Of a DNA stretch of 64,000 bases, positions 8,719-17,377 are shown in pieces. The DNA is from JASGIT01 sp047601665 (lineage in GTDB: Bacteria > Pseudomonadota > Gammaproteobacteria > Burkholderiales > Burkholderiaceae_C). Each line of letters begins with the position of its first letter. The first letter of the stretch is position 1. The stretch lies in NCBI GenBank assembly GCA_047601665.1, contig JASGIT010000001.1, positions 744,001 through 808,000 of the forward strand, written 5' to 3'. The notes beneath the pieces were generated by a model. That model worked only from the letters and a program-made list of their open reading frames with translations, did not search any database and was not told the origin of the DNA. The position numbers and the translations under genes were made by a program.

Positions 8719-9564
8719 CTAGGCCAGCCCGAAGCGCCCCGCCAGCGCCTGCGCCAGCCCGAACTCTTCGAGGATGGCCCCGAGCCGCTCGGCGGCGCTG
8801 CGCTTTTTCTGGCCGGTGTGGCGGGCGATGATGAGTTCGTTCTTCATGCTGTGCTCCCAGCCCACCAGTTCGGTCACCGTCACCTGGTAGCCGCTGGCCT
8901 CCAGGTGCAGGCAGCGCAGCACGTTGGTCACCTGGCTGCCCAGTTCGCGGGTGTGGATGGGGTGGCGCCACAGTTCGGCCAGCGGCGTGCGCGACAGGGC
9001 CAGCGCCTTGTTCTGGCGCAGGCAGGCGGCCACCTCGGCCTGGCAGCAGGGCACCAGCACCATCGCCCTGGCCTGTTTTTGCAGGCCGAAGGCAATGGCG
9101 TCGTCCGTCGCCGTGTCGCAGGCGTGCAGCGCGGTCACCACGTCGAAGCGCTCGGGCATGGCCTGGTCTTGCGCCGATTCGGCCACCGACATGTTCAGGA
9201 ACTTCATGCGCTCGAAGCCCAGCCGGCGGGCCAGTTGCTCAGAGGCCTCGACCAGCGGCGCGCGCGTTTCTATGCCGTAGATGGCGCCGCGCCCCAGGGC
9301 CTTGAAGAACAGGTCGTACAGGATGAAGCCCAGGTACGACTTGCCCGCGCCGTGGTCGGCCAGCACCGGAGCGTGGCCGTCCTGCGCCAGTTCCTGCAGC
9401 AGCGGCTCGATGAACTGGAACAGGTGGTAGACCTGCTTGAGCTTGCGGCGCGAGTCCTGGTTGATGCGCCCGTCGCGGGTCAGGATGTGCAGCGCCTTGA
9501 GCAGTTCCAGCGACTGGCCGGGGCGCAGATCGAGTTGCGCGGCGACGTCCTGCGGGGCTTTCAC
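8719..9564 (-). CDS. Class I SAM-dependent methyltransferase-like protein
   Basis: A 281-residue protein with a Rossmann methyltransferase core: DHGAGKSYLGFIL at about residue 70 is motif I, followed by YGIETRAPLVEAS with the acidic SAM-ribose residue, and VVTALHACDTATDDAI and VLVPCCQAEVA further on. The family resembles Methyltransf_32/METTL25-like proteins; the substrate is unknown. It is the last gene of a three-gene unit and starts inside the stop codon of the DUF1415 gene (4-base ATGA overlap), which implies translational coupling. The Cys-Cys pair (PCCQ) is preserved as in related proteins. Confidence 0.75.
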   Translation of the reverse strand: MKAPQDVAAQLDLRPGQSLELLKALHILTRDGRINQDSRRKLKQVYHLFQFIEPLLQELAQDGHAPVLADHGAGKSYLGFILYDLFFKALGRGAIYGIETRAPLVEASEQLARRLGFERMKFLNMSVAESAQDQAMPERFDVVTALHACDTATDDAIAFGLQKQARAMVLVPCCQAEVAACLRQNKALALSRTPLAELWRHPIHTRELGSQVTNVLRCLHLEASGYQVTVTELVGWEHSMKNELIIARHTGQKKRSAAERLGAILEEFGLAQALAGRFGLA

Positions 9565-10118
9565 AGCCTCGGCCCCACGTCGAGCTTCTTCCAGCCCTCG
9601 GCGCCCAGATCTTCGAGCACCTGCATGTTGCGCTCGTAGATCGTCTCGGCCTCGGGGAAGGCTTCCACCGCGCGGTCGATGCTGTCCTCGCGCAGCAGGT
9701 GCAGCGTGGGGTACGGCGCGCGGTTGGTGGCGTTGGTGATGTCGTCCGCGTCGGTGTCGGCGAACTGGAACTGCGGGTGGAACGAGGCCACCTGCAGGAT
9801 GCCGCCCAAGTCCAGCGTTTCCACCAGTTCGTCGGCCAGCTCCAGGAAGTCATTGAAGTCCAGGAAGTCCTGCAGGCACTGCGGCGCGATGATCAGCGTG
9901 GTGTCGCGCTTTTCGGGGTTGGCCTCGGCCAGCGCCTCGAGTTCGCGGTGCAGGTCTTCGAGCAGGCCGCGCGCGTCGGTGGCCTCGCTCACCACGTAGT
10001 GGATCTGGCCCTTGGTGTGCACGGCCTTGGCGAAGGGGCAGAGGTTCAGGCCGATCACGGCGCGCTCCAGCCAGCGCACGGTGTCGGCGATCACCACATC
10101 GGGAGGGAATTCGGTCAT
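9561..10118 (-). CDS. DUF1415 family protein
   Basis: A 185-residue soluble protein of the DUF1415 family, whose function is not established. It shows the family pattern WLERAVIGLNLCPFAKAVH near residue 16 and ILQVASFHPQFQFAD near residue 105, and no membrane segment or known catalytic motif. Its ATG overlaps the dgt stop codon (ATGA) and its own stop overlaps the methyltransferase start (ATGA), so the three genes are tightly coupled. The context with a dNTP hydrolase and a methyltransferase suggests nucleic-acid or nucleotide housekeeping, but that is only a guess. Confidence 0.85.
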   Translation of the reverse strand: MTEFPPDVVIADTVRWLERAVIGLNLCPFAKAVHTKGQIHYVVSEATDARGLLEDLHRELEALAEANPEKRDTTLIIAPQCLQDFLDFNDFLELADELVETLDLGGILQVASFHPQFQFADTDADDITNATNRAPYPTLHLLREDSIDRAVEAFPEAETIYERNMQVLEDLGAEGWKKLDVGPRL

Positions 10119-11266
10119 CGTGTGGATTCCAGGAGTTGTTGTCCCGTGAGCCGCGCATGTTCGCGGCCCGCGAAGCGGTCGGTCATGCCCGCGATGAAGT
10201 CGGCCACGGCGCGGGCCTTGTCTTCCGTCAGCGCCCGCTCGGTATGGCGCGGCGGCATCTCGCGCGGCGCGGCCAGGTAAATGGCGAACAGATCGCGCAC
10301 CACCTGCTGGGCGCGGCGCGTCATGTCCATCACCTGCGGGTGGCGGTACAGGTTGGCGAACAGAAAGCGCTTCAGCGCCTGCGACTCGGCGTGCATGGGC
10401 GCGCTGAAGCGCACGAGGGCGGGCGCGGCGCGCACGGCATCCACGTCCTGCGGCGCGGCCTCCTCCAGCGCCAGCCGCGTGGCGTCGATCACGTCGTAGA
10501 CCTGGGCGCTCAACATGCGGCGGATGGCTTCCTTGAGCAATCGCCGCTCGTTCAGACCCGGGTATTCGCCCAGCGCCTCGGCGCGGTAGCGGTCGAACAG
10601 CGGCACCTCGCGCAGCTGCGCCAGCGTGAGCAGGCCGGAGCGCACGCCGTCGTCCACGTCGTGCGCGTTGTAGGCAATGGCGTCGGCCAGGTTGCACAGC
10701 TGCGCCTCCAGGCTGGGCTGTTGGCGCAGCAGGAAGCGCCGCCCCACGCCGCCCGGCTCGCGCGCCTCGATAGCGCGGGCGTTGGCGGCGGAGCAGTGCT
10801 TGAGGATGCCTTCGCGCGACTCGAAGGTCAGGTTCAATCCGTCGAACGCGGGGTAGCGCTCTTCCAGCTGATCGACCACGCGCAGGCTTTGCAGGTTGTG
10901 CTCGAAGCCGCCGTGCGCGGCCATGCAACCGTGCAGCGCGTCCTGCCCCGCATGGCCGAAGGGCGTGTGGCCCAGGTCGTGCGCGAGCGAAACCGCCTCC
11001 ACCAGGTCTTCATTGATGCGCAGCGAGCGGGCGATGGAGCGCCCCAGTTGCGCCACCTCCAGCGAATGCGTGAGCCGCGTGCGGAACAGGTCGCCCTCGT
11101 GGTTCAGGAACACCTGGGTCTTGTAGACCAGCCGCCGGAACGCGGTGGAGTGCACGATGCGGTCGCGGTCGCGCTGGAAATCGGTGCGCGTGGGGGCCGC
11201 GGGCTCGGCATGGCGGCGGCCCCGCGAGCGGGCCGGGTCGCAGGCGTAGGGGGCCAGTTCAAGCAT
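10115..11266 (-). CDS. dgt: Deoxyguanosinetriphosphate triphosphohydrolase-like protein
   Basis: A 383-residue HD-domain dNTP triphosphohydrolase that would cleave dNTPs to nucleosides plus triphosphate. Metal-binding motifs are visible: RLTHSLEVAQLG near residue 64 (first His) and LAHDLGHTPFGHAG near residue 95 (the HD pair and following His), then AIAYNAHDVDDG (late Asp). The N-terminus RTDFQRDRDRIVHSTAFRRL is typical of the dgt-like family. The start at 11266 lies about 15 bp after a copy of the dispersed repeat that fills the aroB-dgt junction. First gene of a coupled unit with DUF1415 and a methyltransferase; it may also be read through from aroKB. Confidence 0.94.
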   Translation of the reverse strand: MLELAPYACDPARSRGRRHAEPAAPTRTDFQRDRDRIVHSTAFRRLVYKTQVFLNHEGDLFRTRLTHSLEVAQLGRSIARSLRINEDLVEAVSLAHDLGHTPFGHAGQDALHGCMAAHGGFEHNLQSLRVVDQLEERYPAFDGLNLTFESREGILKHCSAANARAIEAREPGGVGRRFLLRQQPSLEAQLCNLADAIAYNAHDVDDGVRSGLLTLAQLREVPLFDRYRAEALGEYPGLNERRLLKEAIRRMLSAQVYDVIDATRLALEEAAPQDVDAVRAAPALVRFSAPMHAESQALKRFLFANLYRHPQVMDMTRRAQQVVRDLFAIYLAAPREMPPRHTERALTEDKARAVADFIAGMTDRFAGREHARLTGQQLLESTR

Positions 11267-11277
11267 TTTTTGAATGA

Positions 11278-11320
11278 AATCGGCCTCTAGCCCAGGTGGA
11301 ACAAGCGCTGGCAGCTATCA
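11278..11320 (-). repeat. Dispersed palindromic repeat, copy C (aroB-dgt junction)
   Basis: On the sense strand of the operon it reads ATAGCTGCCAGCGCTTG, then a 7-nt loop with a degenerate right arm, then GAGGCCGATTT. It begins 3-4 bases after the aroB stop codon and ends just before the dgt start codon, the same geometry as copies E and F. Confidence 0.85.
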
Positions 11321-11321
11321 A

Positions 11322-12428
11322 TCAAGGAGCACAGCAGGCGTCGATCACCTCGCGTACCAGCGCATCGGGCGCGGGGCGCACAGCGGCGCGGCCCGGGCCG
11401 TCGATGACCACGAAGCGGATTTCGCCGCCCTCGGCCTTCTTGTCCACGCGCATCAGTTCGAGGTAGCGGCCCGCGTTGTCCCGCGCGTCGATGACCGCGC
11501 CGCGCACCGGCAGGCCCGCGCGTTCGATCAGCGCCGTGAGCCGCCGCACGAAGGCCGCGTCCACCAGCCCCAGGCGCTGCGACAAATGCGCCGCCATCAC
11601 CATGCCCGCGCCCACGCCCTCGCCGTGCAGCCAGGCGCCGTAGCCCATGCCGGCCTCGATCGCGTGGCCGAAGGTATGGCCGAAGTTGAGGATGGCGCGC
11701 AGGCCCGATTCACGCTCGTCCTGCCCCACCACGTGGGCCTTGATCTCGCAGCTGCGGCGCACGGCGTGGGCCAGCGCGGCGGGGTCGCGCGCCATCAGCG
11801 CATCGACGTTGCTTTCGAGCCAGTCGAAGAAGGCCATGTCGGCGATCGGCCCGTACTTGATGACTTCGGCCAGCCCGGCGCTGAGCTCGCGCGGCGGCAG
11901 CGTGTCGAGCACGCCCAGGTCGCACACCACCAGTTGCGGCTGGTAGAAGGCGCCAATCATGTTCTTGCCCAGCGGGTGGTTGATGGCCGTCTTGCCGCCC
12001 ACCGACGAATCCACCTGCGCGAGCAGCGTGGTCGGCACCTGCACGAAGGGCACGCCGCGCATGTAGCTCGCGGCGGCAAAGCCCGCCATGTCGCCCACCA
12101 CGCCGCCGCCCAGGGCGAACAGCACGGTCTTGCGGTCGCAGCCCTGGCCCAGCAGCGTGTCGAAGATGGTCTGCAGGGTCTGCCAGGTCTTGTGCTCCTC
12201 GCCGTCGGGCAGGCGCGCTTCGTGGATGTGCGCATAGCGCCCGGCCAGCGCGGCGCGCAGGCGCTCGGCGTACAAAGGGGCCACGGTGGTGTTGGTGACG
12301 ATGAGCGCGGCGCTGGCCTTGGGCAGCGCGGCGTAGGTGGCGCCGTCGCCCAGCAGGCGGGCGCCGATGGCGATGTCGTAGCTGCGCTCGCCCAGGTCGA
12401 TGCGAACGGTGGTCGTGTTGGAAGGCAT
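11322..12428 (-). CDS. aroB: 3-dehydroquinate synthase
   Basis: The second step of the shikimate pathway: cyclisation of DAHP to 3-dehydroquinate using NAD+ and a divalent metal. The product has 368 residues, the usual length. NAD-binding GGGVVGDMAGFAAASYMRG and the active-site DSSVGGKTAINHPLGKN are clear, followed by LSAGLAEVIKYG and the zinc-ligand region LNFGHTFGHAIE. The start at 12428 (MPSNTTTVRIDLG) was chosen over an upstream in-frame ATG because it follows the aroK stop by 11 bp and matches the family N-terminus. It is co-transcribed with aroK; together with aroG at 50.9 kb it supplies chorismate. Confidence 0.97.
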   Translation of the reverse strand: MPSNTTTVRIDLGERSYDIAIGARLLGDGATYAALPKASAALIVTNTTVAPLYAERLRAALAGRYAHIHEARLPDGEEHKTWQTLQTIFDTLLGQGCDRKTVLFALGGGVVGDMAGFAAASYMRGVPFVQVPTTLLAQVDSSVGGKTAINHPLGKNMIGAFYQPQLVVCDLGVLDTLPPRELSAGLAEVIKYGPIADMAFFDWLESNVDALMARDPAALAHAVRRSCEIKAHVVGQDERESGLRAILNFGHTFGHAIEAGMGYGAWLHGEGVGAGMVMAAHLSQRLGLVDAAFVRRLTALIERAGLPVRGAVIDARDNAGRYLELMRVDKKAEGGEIRFVVIDGPGRAAVRPAPDALVREVIDACCAP

Positions 12429-12439
12429 GGGACGTTCGG

Positions 12440-13003
12440 TCAGGAAGCGCCGGGAGCGCTGGAAGCACTGGGAGCGCCGGGGGAAGGCGGGGCCCATTGT
12501 GCCTGCTCGGCCTGCATGGCCAGCAGGTTCACCACCGAGGCGGTGGAGCCGTGCCCGGCGTCCACCACGGTGTGGGCCGCCTCGCGGTACAGCGCGTCGC
12601 GGTCGGCCAGCAGCGAACGCAGGCGCAGCAGCGGGTTTTCCACCTGTAGCAGCGGTCGCTTGGTGTCGTGGCGCACGCGGCGCAGGATTTCCTCGGGCGT
12701 GGCGCGCAGGTACACCACCTGGCCCGCGGCGCGCATGGCCAGGCGGTTGGCCTCGCGTAAGACGGCGCCGCCGCCGGTCGCCAGCACGCCGGTGCGCGGA
12801 TCGGCAGCCAGGTCGGCGATCAGCGTCTGCTCCACGTCACGGAACGCACTCTCGCCATTGCTCTCGAAATAGCTGCGGATGGAGCAGCCCAGGCGCGGCT
12901 CGATCGCCAGGTCCGCATCCACGAAGCCCAGCCCCAGCCTGCGCGCCAGCAGCCTGCCGATGGTGGATTTGCCGCAGCCGGGCATACCTACAAGAATGAT
13001 CAT
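12440..13003 (-). CDS. aroK: Shikimate kinase
   Basis: A 187-residue enzyme that phosphorylates shikimate with ATP. The P-loop GMPGCGKST is at residues 6-14, followed by the shikimate-binding DADLAIE, the GGGAVLRE motif and the lid arginine region TKRPLL. The C-terminal 20 residues are a Pro/Ser/Ala tail beyond the domain. The start ATG at 13003 is unusual: it directly abuts the seven-U tract of a hairpin, and the only Shine-Dalgarno-like bases (GGGGA) are in the 3' arm of that hairpin. Located downstream of the pil operon, as commonly seen in beta- and gammaproteobacteria, but with a lipoprotein gene and terminator in between. Confidence 0.96.
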   Translation of the reverse strand: MIILVGMPGCGKSTIGRLLARRLGLGFVDADLAIEPRLGCSIRSYFESNGESAFRDVEQTLIADLAADPRTGVLATGGGAVLREANRLAMRAAGQVVYLRATPEEILRRVRHDTKRPLLQVENPLLRLRSLLADRDALYREAAHTVVDAGHGSTASVVNLLAMQAEQAQWAPPSPGAPSASSAPGAS

Positions 13004-13031
13004 AAAAAAATCCCCGGACGGAGCCGGGGAT
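13004..13031 (-). terminator. Intrinsic terminator abutting the aroK start codon
   Basis: On the minus strand ATCCCCGG and CCGGGGAT form an 8-bp GC-rich stem with a 6-nt loop, followed by seven Ts, and then immediately the ATG of aroK. It ends the pil-lipoprotein transcript, and as the 3' arm holds the only SD-like bases it may also control aroK translation. A promoter for aroKB inside the hairpin or read-through must exist; none was evident. Confidence 0.85.
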
Positions 13032-13103
13032 GGTTCTCGGATAGGTGGCGAGTTTACCTATCAACCTATTGCATGGCCCAGGGACATCCCGGGCCATCCA
13101 GAG

Positions 13104-14657
13104 TTACTGGCAGGCCGAGTCGTACGTGCCACTCACGGCGATCGACACGTAGCGGGTCACCGACATGGCGCCGCTGGAGGCCGTCACCGTGAAGGTGGAG
13201 CGCCTGCCCGTATCACCGCAGGTGGGCGAGCCGCCGCCGGTGCCGGGGAGCGTGGCCTTCGGCGTGCCGCTGATGACGCCGCTGCCGCCCGCCGTGCTGC
13301 TGCTCAGCCAACTCGGCAGGCCCGTGAACGTCCAGGTATCCACAGGCACCGAGGCCGAGAACGCATAGGTGTAGTTGCTGCCCGGATCGGCGTCAGGCAA
13401 TGCACAGGCCTTGGCCGCGGTCGAACCATCGTTGCTGCCGGTGCAGAAGCCGAGGGTGAAGTTGGCAGCCGTCAGCGGCTGGCCCGTGAGCACCAGCGGA
13501 ACGTCCACCGGCGTGGCGACCGTGCCGTTGGCATCGGTCGCGTTGAGCCGCACGGTGTAAGTGCCCGGCGTGGCCAGGGGCGTGCCGCTGATGACGCCCG
13601 AGCTGTCGATCGTCAGACCGTTCGGCAGGTTGCTCACCGTCCAGGCGAAGGGCGGCACACCACCGTTGGCCAGCAGCGCGTAGGCGAAGGGCACGCCGTT
13701 GGGCAGCGTGCCCAGGTCGGTCGTCGCAATGGTCAGCGGCGAAGTTGCCACTTGCTGCACCGCGTACACCTGGTACAGGGACACGATCGGGTCCTGGATG
13801 CCGTTGGCGACGTTGTTGTCGAACCGGTCCGCCGTGAGCTCCAGCACGATGGGGCCGGTTTGCGCGCCACTGATCAGGCTGAACGTGCCCAGGCCGTTGT
13901 TGGTGCGGACCTGGATGGCTGCGCCCGATACGCCCGATGCCAGGCGCGCGCCCGTGGCCGCGCCGCCGAGATTCTGGCGGATGGCGATCTGCAGGTTGGG
14001 TGCGGACGGGTTGGGTATGACCTGGTTGTTGTCGTCCCGCACCGTGGCCTGGATGGCCACGCTCGGGGGAATGTTGTTCGTGTTGCCCTGCACGCCCAGA
14101 TAGCCCAGGGCCCCATTCGCTTTGGCGGTGGTCTGGATGCTGGCCGCCTTGCCCGAGGTGGCGCCCACCGTGATGCTCGTGCTGGCCGACTTCATCTGCT
14201 TGTCGCGCGGGTCCTGCACCGAGCAGGTGATGGTGGTCGTGCCGGTCTGGTTGCCTGCGTTGAAGTGGAAGCTGTTACCGCCCGAGTTGGAGTCCAGCGT
14301 GATGCTGCGGTAGGCAAGCGGGTTGCCGTCCGCATCCTCGTGCGCCGTATCGCCGTCGAGGTAGTACAGCGCGCCGGAGGACAGGCCCGCGGAGGTGTTG
14401 CAGCCAAAAATCCCGGTGCCGCCCGGAATGGCCGCGCCGTTCACGGTGGCCTGCACGTACAGCGTGGTGGTATAGGGCGCGTAGGCGCCAATGCCGGGGC
14501 CCTGGCTGCCGACGTTCAGCGGCAGCTGGGTGTTGTCCGCCCGCAGCGTGATCTGGTATTCCGCCGACACCGCTCCCGCACTGCCGCCGCCGCCGCCGCA
14601 GGCCGACAGCGCCGCCGTCAGCACGGCCAGCGCCATGAATTTGAGACTTTTTCTCAT
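13104..14657 (-). CDS. Putative Ig-domain lipoprotein at the end of the pil operon
   Basis: A 517-residue predicted lipoprotein: the signal peptide ends in LSAC with Cys20 followed by a GGGGG linker. The N-terminal half (about 30-290) is beta-rich with bacterial Ig-like spacing; from about residue 305 a putative Ig (He_PIG) domain reads PFAWTVSNLPNGLTID...GVISGTP, and a second related unit lies at about 425-475 (WTFTGLPSWL...GVISGTPKAT). The terminal region has paired cysteines. It is 21 bp after pilQ and in front of the terminator, so it is co-transcribed with the pilus genes. A surface or secretin-associated role is inferred from context; no specific function is known to me. Confidence 0.8.
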   Translation of the reverse strand: MRKSLKFMALAVLTAALSACGGGGGSAGAVSAEYQITLRADNTQLPLNVGSQGPGIGAYAPYTTTLYVQATVNGAAIPGGTGIFGCNTSAGLSSGALYYLDGDTAHEDADGNPLAYRSITLDSNSGGNSFHFNAGNQTGTTTITCSVQDPRDKQMKSASTSITVGATSGKAASIQTTAKANGALGYLGVQGNTNNIPPSVAIQATVRDDNNQVIPNPSAPNLQIAIRQNLGGAATGARLASGVSGAAIQVRTNNGLGTFSLISGAQTGPIVLELTADRFDNNVANGIQDPIVSLYQVYAVQQVATSPLTIATTDLGTLPNGVPFAYALLANGGVPPFAWTVSNLPNGLTIDSSGVISGTPLATPGTYTVRLNATDANGTVATPVDVPLVLTGQPLTAANFTLGFCTGSNDGSTAAKACALPDADPGSNYTYAFSASVPVDTWTFTGLPSWLSSSTAGGSGVISGTPKATLPGTGGGSPTCGDTGRRSTFTVTASSGAMSVTRYVSIAVSGTYDSACQ

Positions 14658-14678
14658 CGCTCTTCCTCTAGTGAAAAC

Positions 14679-16841
14679 TCAGCGCCCGGCCACCCGGTCG
14701 CTCACCATCTTGGGGGTAATGAAGACCAGCACTTCCTGCTTGCTGGTTTCCTTGGTGTTGCTCTTGAACAGGTTGCCCACCACCGGCACGTCGCCCAGGA
14801 ACGGGATCTTGTAGACCTGCTTGGTTTCCGTCATCTGGAAGATGCCGCCGATCACCACCGTTCCGCCGTTCTCCACCAGCACCTGGGTCTTGACGTGCTT
14901 GGTGTCGATGGCGATCTGCCCGGTGGACGTGGTTTCGCCCTTGCTATCTTTATTGACGTCCAGGTCGAGGATGATATTGCCCTCGGGCGTGATCTGCGGG
15001 GTCACTTCCAGCTTGAGCACGGCCTTTCTGAAGCTGGTGGTGGTCAGGCCGGTGAGCGCGTTGGTCACGGTGTAGGGGAACTCGGTGCCCTGCTCGATCA
15101 GCGCCTTGGTCTGGTCGGCGGTGATCAGGCGCGGGCTGGAGACGATGCGGCCCGTGCCGTCGGCCTCCATGGCCGAAAGCTCCAGCGTCAGGAAGCGGTT
15201 GGAGGCCGAGTTGAAGATCGACAGCGCGAAGCTGCCCACGCTGCTGGCGCTGGACAGGGCCGCCGGCAGGTTCACGAACTGGCCCGTGGAACTGGTGGTG
15301 GCGCCGGCCGCGCCGCTGCTGCCCACGGCGTTGTTGTAGTTGGTGCCCCAGGCCACGCGGTTGTTGCCGCCAATGGTGTAGCCGCCGTCGCCGCCGTTGG
15401 CGGCGCGCATGTCGGCCGCGCCCAGCTTCACGCCGAGCGAGCGGCCCCAGGTATCGCTCGCCTCGACGATGCGGGCCTCGATCAGCACCTGGCGCACGGG
15501 CACGTCCAGCTTGGCGAGCAGCGCCGCCACATCGGCCAGCTTGGAGGGCGTGTCGGTCACGAACAGTTGGTTGGTGCGCGGCTCGGCAATGGCGCTGCCG
15601 CGCTTGGTCAGGAAGCGCGCCGCCCCCGCGGTGCCCGCGCCCGCCGCCGAGCCGCCGGTGGCGGTGGTGAGCTGGGTCACCATGTCGGTGGCCTTGGCGT
15701 AGTTCATCTGGAACGCCTGGGTCTTGAGCGGCTCCAGGTCCTGGATGGCGGCCTGGGCTTCAAAATCTTTCTTGGTGCGGGCGTCGATCTCGTCCTTGGG
15801 CGCGATCCAGAGCACCGTGCCCGACTTGCGCATTCCCAGGCCCCTAGCGTCCATCACGATCTGCAGCGCCTGGTCCCAGGGCACGTCCTTCAGGCGCAGC
15901 GTGAGCGAGCCGGTCACCGTGTCGGACGTGACGATGTTGAAGTTGGTGAAGTCCGCGATCACCTGCAGCAGCGAGCGCACCTCGATGTTCTGGAAGTTCA
16001 GCGACAGCTTCTCGCCGGTGAACCCCGGCCCCTGCGTGAGCTTGTCGGGGTCCAGCTTCTTCTGGCGCACTTCCACCACGAACTGGGTGTCGCTCTGGTA
16101 GGCGTTGTGTTCCCAGTCGCCGGCGGCGTCGATCTGCATCCGCACGCGGTCGCCCTGCTGGGTGGTGACCACCGTCTGCACGGGCGTGCCGAAGTCGGCC
16201 ACGTCGAGCTTGCGGCGCAGCGCCTCGGGCAGCGAGGAGTGCAAGAACTCGACCACCAGGCTCTTGCCCTGCTGGCGCACGTCCACGCCCACCTGCGCAT
16301 TGGGCAGGCCCACCACGATGCGCCCGGCCCCCTCGGGCGAACGGCGGAAGTCTACGTCGCGCAGCGGCGCGGTTTCGGCATTCGCCGCCGCGTCCGGGAA
16401 CAACGGCGTGGCCGCCGCCGACGCGGCAGGCGCGCGGGACACGGGGTCGAGCACCACGATCAGCGAGCGCCCCTGCAGCTCGGCCCGGTAGGTGGTGGCC
16501 TGCTTGAGGTTGAGCACGAGGCGCGAACGCTCGCCCGCCTCGACCACGTTCACGGACTTGAGGTTGCCCTGGTTCACCTCGACCAGCGATTTGCCCAGCG
16601 CGTTGGTGGCGTTCGGCAGGTCGAGCGCGATGCGCGCGGGCGACTGGATGGCAAAGCCCGCCGGCACCGCGGCCAGCGGCTTGGACAGCTCCACGCGCAG
16701 CACCTCAACACCGCCCTGCACCGCGCCCGTCATGGACTCGATGGCGGTTTGCGCGAAGGCGAGCGCCGGCAGCAAGGCCGCCGCAACCACGGCCCACGCA
16801 GCCGCGCAGCGCTGGAATACCCGGTGGTTCTTGTTCATCAT
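14679..16841 (-). CDS. pilQ: Type IV pilus secretin
   Basis: A 720-residue outer-membrane secretin through which the type IV pilus passes. It has a signal peptide (cut after ALAFA, near residue 30), two AMIN domains (about 35-130 and 160-265) that bind peptidoglycan, the secretin N-terminal STN/N0 and N1 domains (about 285-465), and the C-terminal secretin domain with VLIEARIVEAS and the conserved VPVVGNLFK segment near residue 695. The first ATG overlaps the pilP stop (ATGA). A Gly/Ser/Ala-rich low-complexity loop interrupts residues 400-415. It is needed for twitching, adhesion and DNA uptake. Confidence 0.97.
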   Translation of the reverse strand: MMNKNHRVFQRCAAAWAVVAAALLPALAFAQTAIESMTGAVQGGVEVLRVELSKPLAAVPAGFAIQSPARIALDLPNATNALGKSLVEVNQGNLKSVNVVEAGERSRLVLNLKQATTYRAELQGRSLIVVLDPVSRAPAASAAATPLFPDAAANAETAPLRDVDFRRSPEGAGRIVVGLPNAQVGVDVRQQGKSLVVEFLHSSLPEALRRKLDVADFGTPVQTVVTTQQGDRVRMQIDAAGDWEHNAYQSDTQFVVEVRQKKLDPDKLTQGPGFTGEKLSLNFQNIEVRSLLQVIADFTNFNIVTSDTVTGSLTLRLKDVPWDQALQIVMDARGLGMRKSGTVLWIAPKDEIDARTKKDFEAQAAIQDLEPLKTQAFQMNYAKATDMVTQLTTATGGSAAGAGTAGAARFLTKRGSAIAEPRTNQLFVTDTPSKLADVAALLAKLDVPVRQVLIEARIVEASDTWGRSLGVKLGAADMRAANGGDGGYTIGGNNRVAWGTNYNNAVGSSGAAGATTSSTGQFVNLPAALSSASSVGSFALSIFNSASNRFLTLELSAMEADGTGRIVSSPRLITADQTKALIEQGTEFPYTVTNALTGLTTTSFRKAVLKLEVTPQITPEGNIILDLDVNKDSKGETTSTGQIAIDTKHVKTQVLVENGGTVVIGGIFQMTETKQVYKIPFLGDVPVVGNLFKSNTKETSKQEVLVFITPKMVSDRVAGR

Positions 16842-17377
16842 TTCTTCCCCTCCTGCAAGTCCAGCGTTGCAGGCCGCTCTATCCAGTCCCCGGTCGCGTC
16901 CTGCACGATTTCGCGCAACTGGATCGAGGTTTCCGTAATCCGGGTGATTTTTCCGTAGTTCTGGCCCAGGTAATTGCCGACTTTGACCTGGTAAATCAGG
17001 TTATCTACCTTGACCAGGGCGGTGGGCACGCCCGCTTTGTTCAGGCTGCCGACCATGGTGACCGCGTCGAGCGGGTAGGCTTCGAGCGGTTCCTTGCGGC
17101 GCGACATCTCGGGCGCGATGAGCGCGGCGTTGCTGGCCGTCTGGGCCGAATCGCGCTTGAGCGCCTGCGTGAGCCGCTGGGCGCTGAAGGGGTCCAGCTC
17201 GCTCTGGGCCACGTAGTCCTGCGGCTGGAACTGCTTGGGCTCGGTCAGCGGCGTGACGTGGGGGCGCGCGGCGGCGCGCTGCTCGGCCATCCATTGGCGC
17301 AGTTCGTCCTCGCCCGAAGCGCCGCAGGCCGTGAGCAACAGGCCGCTGCAGGCAATGCACAGAAGGCGGCGGCTCAT
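16838..17377 (-). CDS. pilP: Type IV pilus inner-membrane lipoprotein
   Basis: A 179-residue lipoprotein with lipobox LLTAC (Cys18). A flexible N-terminal region is followed by the PilP beta-domain (about 75-175), containing LEAYPLDAVTMVGSL and TALVKVDNLIYQVKVGNYLGQNYGKI split over the fold. It connects the PilN-PilO inner-membrane complex to the PilQ secretin. Its start overlaps the pilO stop, and its stop overlaps the pilQ start, both as ATGA. Confidence 0.95.
   Translation of the reverse strand: MSRRLLCIACSGLLLTACGASGEDELRQWMAEQRAAARPHVTPLTEPKQFQPQDYVAQSELDPFSAQRLTQALKRDSAQTASNAALIAPEMSRRKEPLEAYPLDAVTMVGSLNKAGVPTALVKVDNLIYQVKVGNYLGQNYGKITRITETSIQLREIVQDATGDWIERPATLDLQEGKK

Noticed and set aside
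14940..14970. TTGCTATCTTTATTGACG in pilQ, similar to the AT-rich flank of the dispersed repeat
   Set aside because: The palindromic core is missing and the residues belong to the conserved secretin domain.
12879..16958. Plus-strand open frame of over 1,300 codons opposite pilQ and the lipoprotein gene
   Set aside because: It is antisense to two well-supported genes and has the H/R/G/A-rich composition of a shadow frame.
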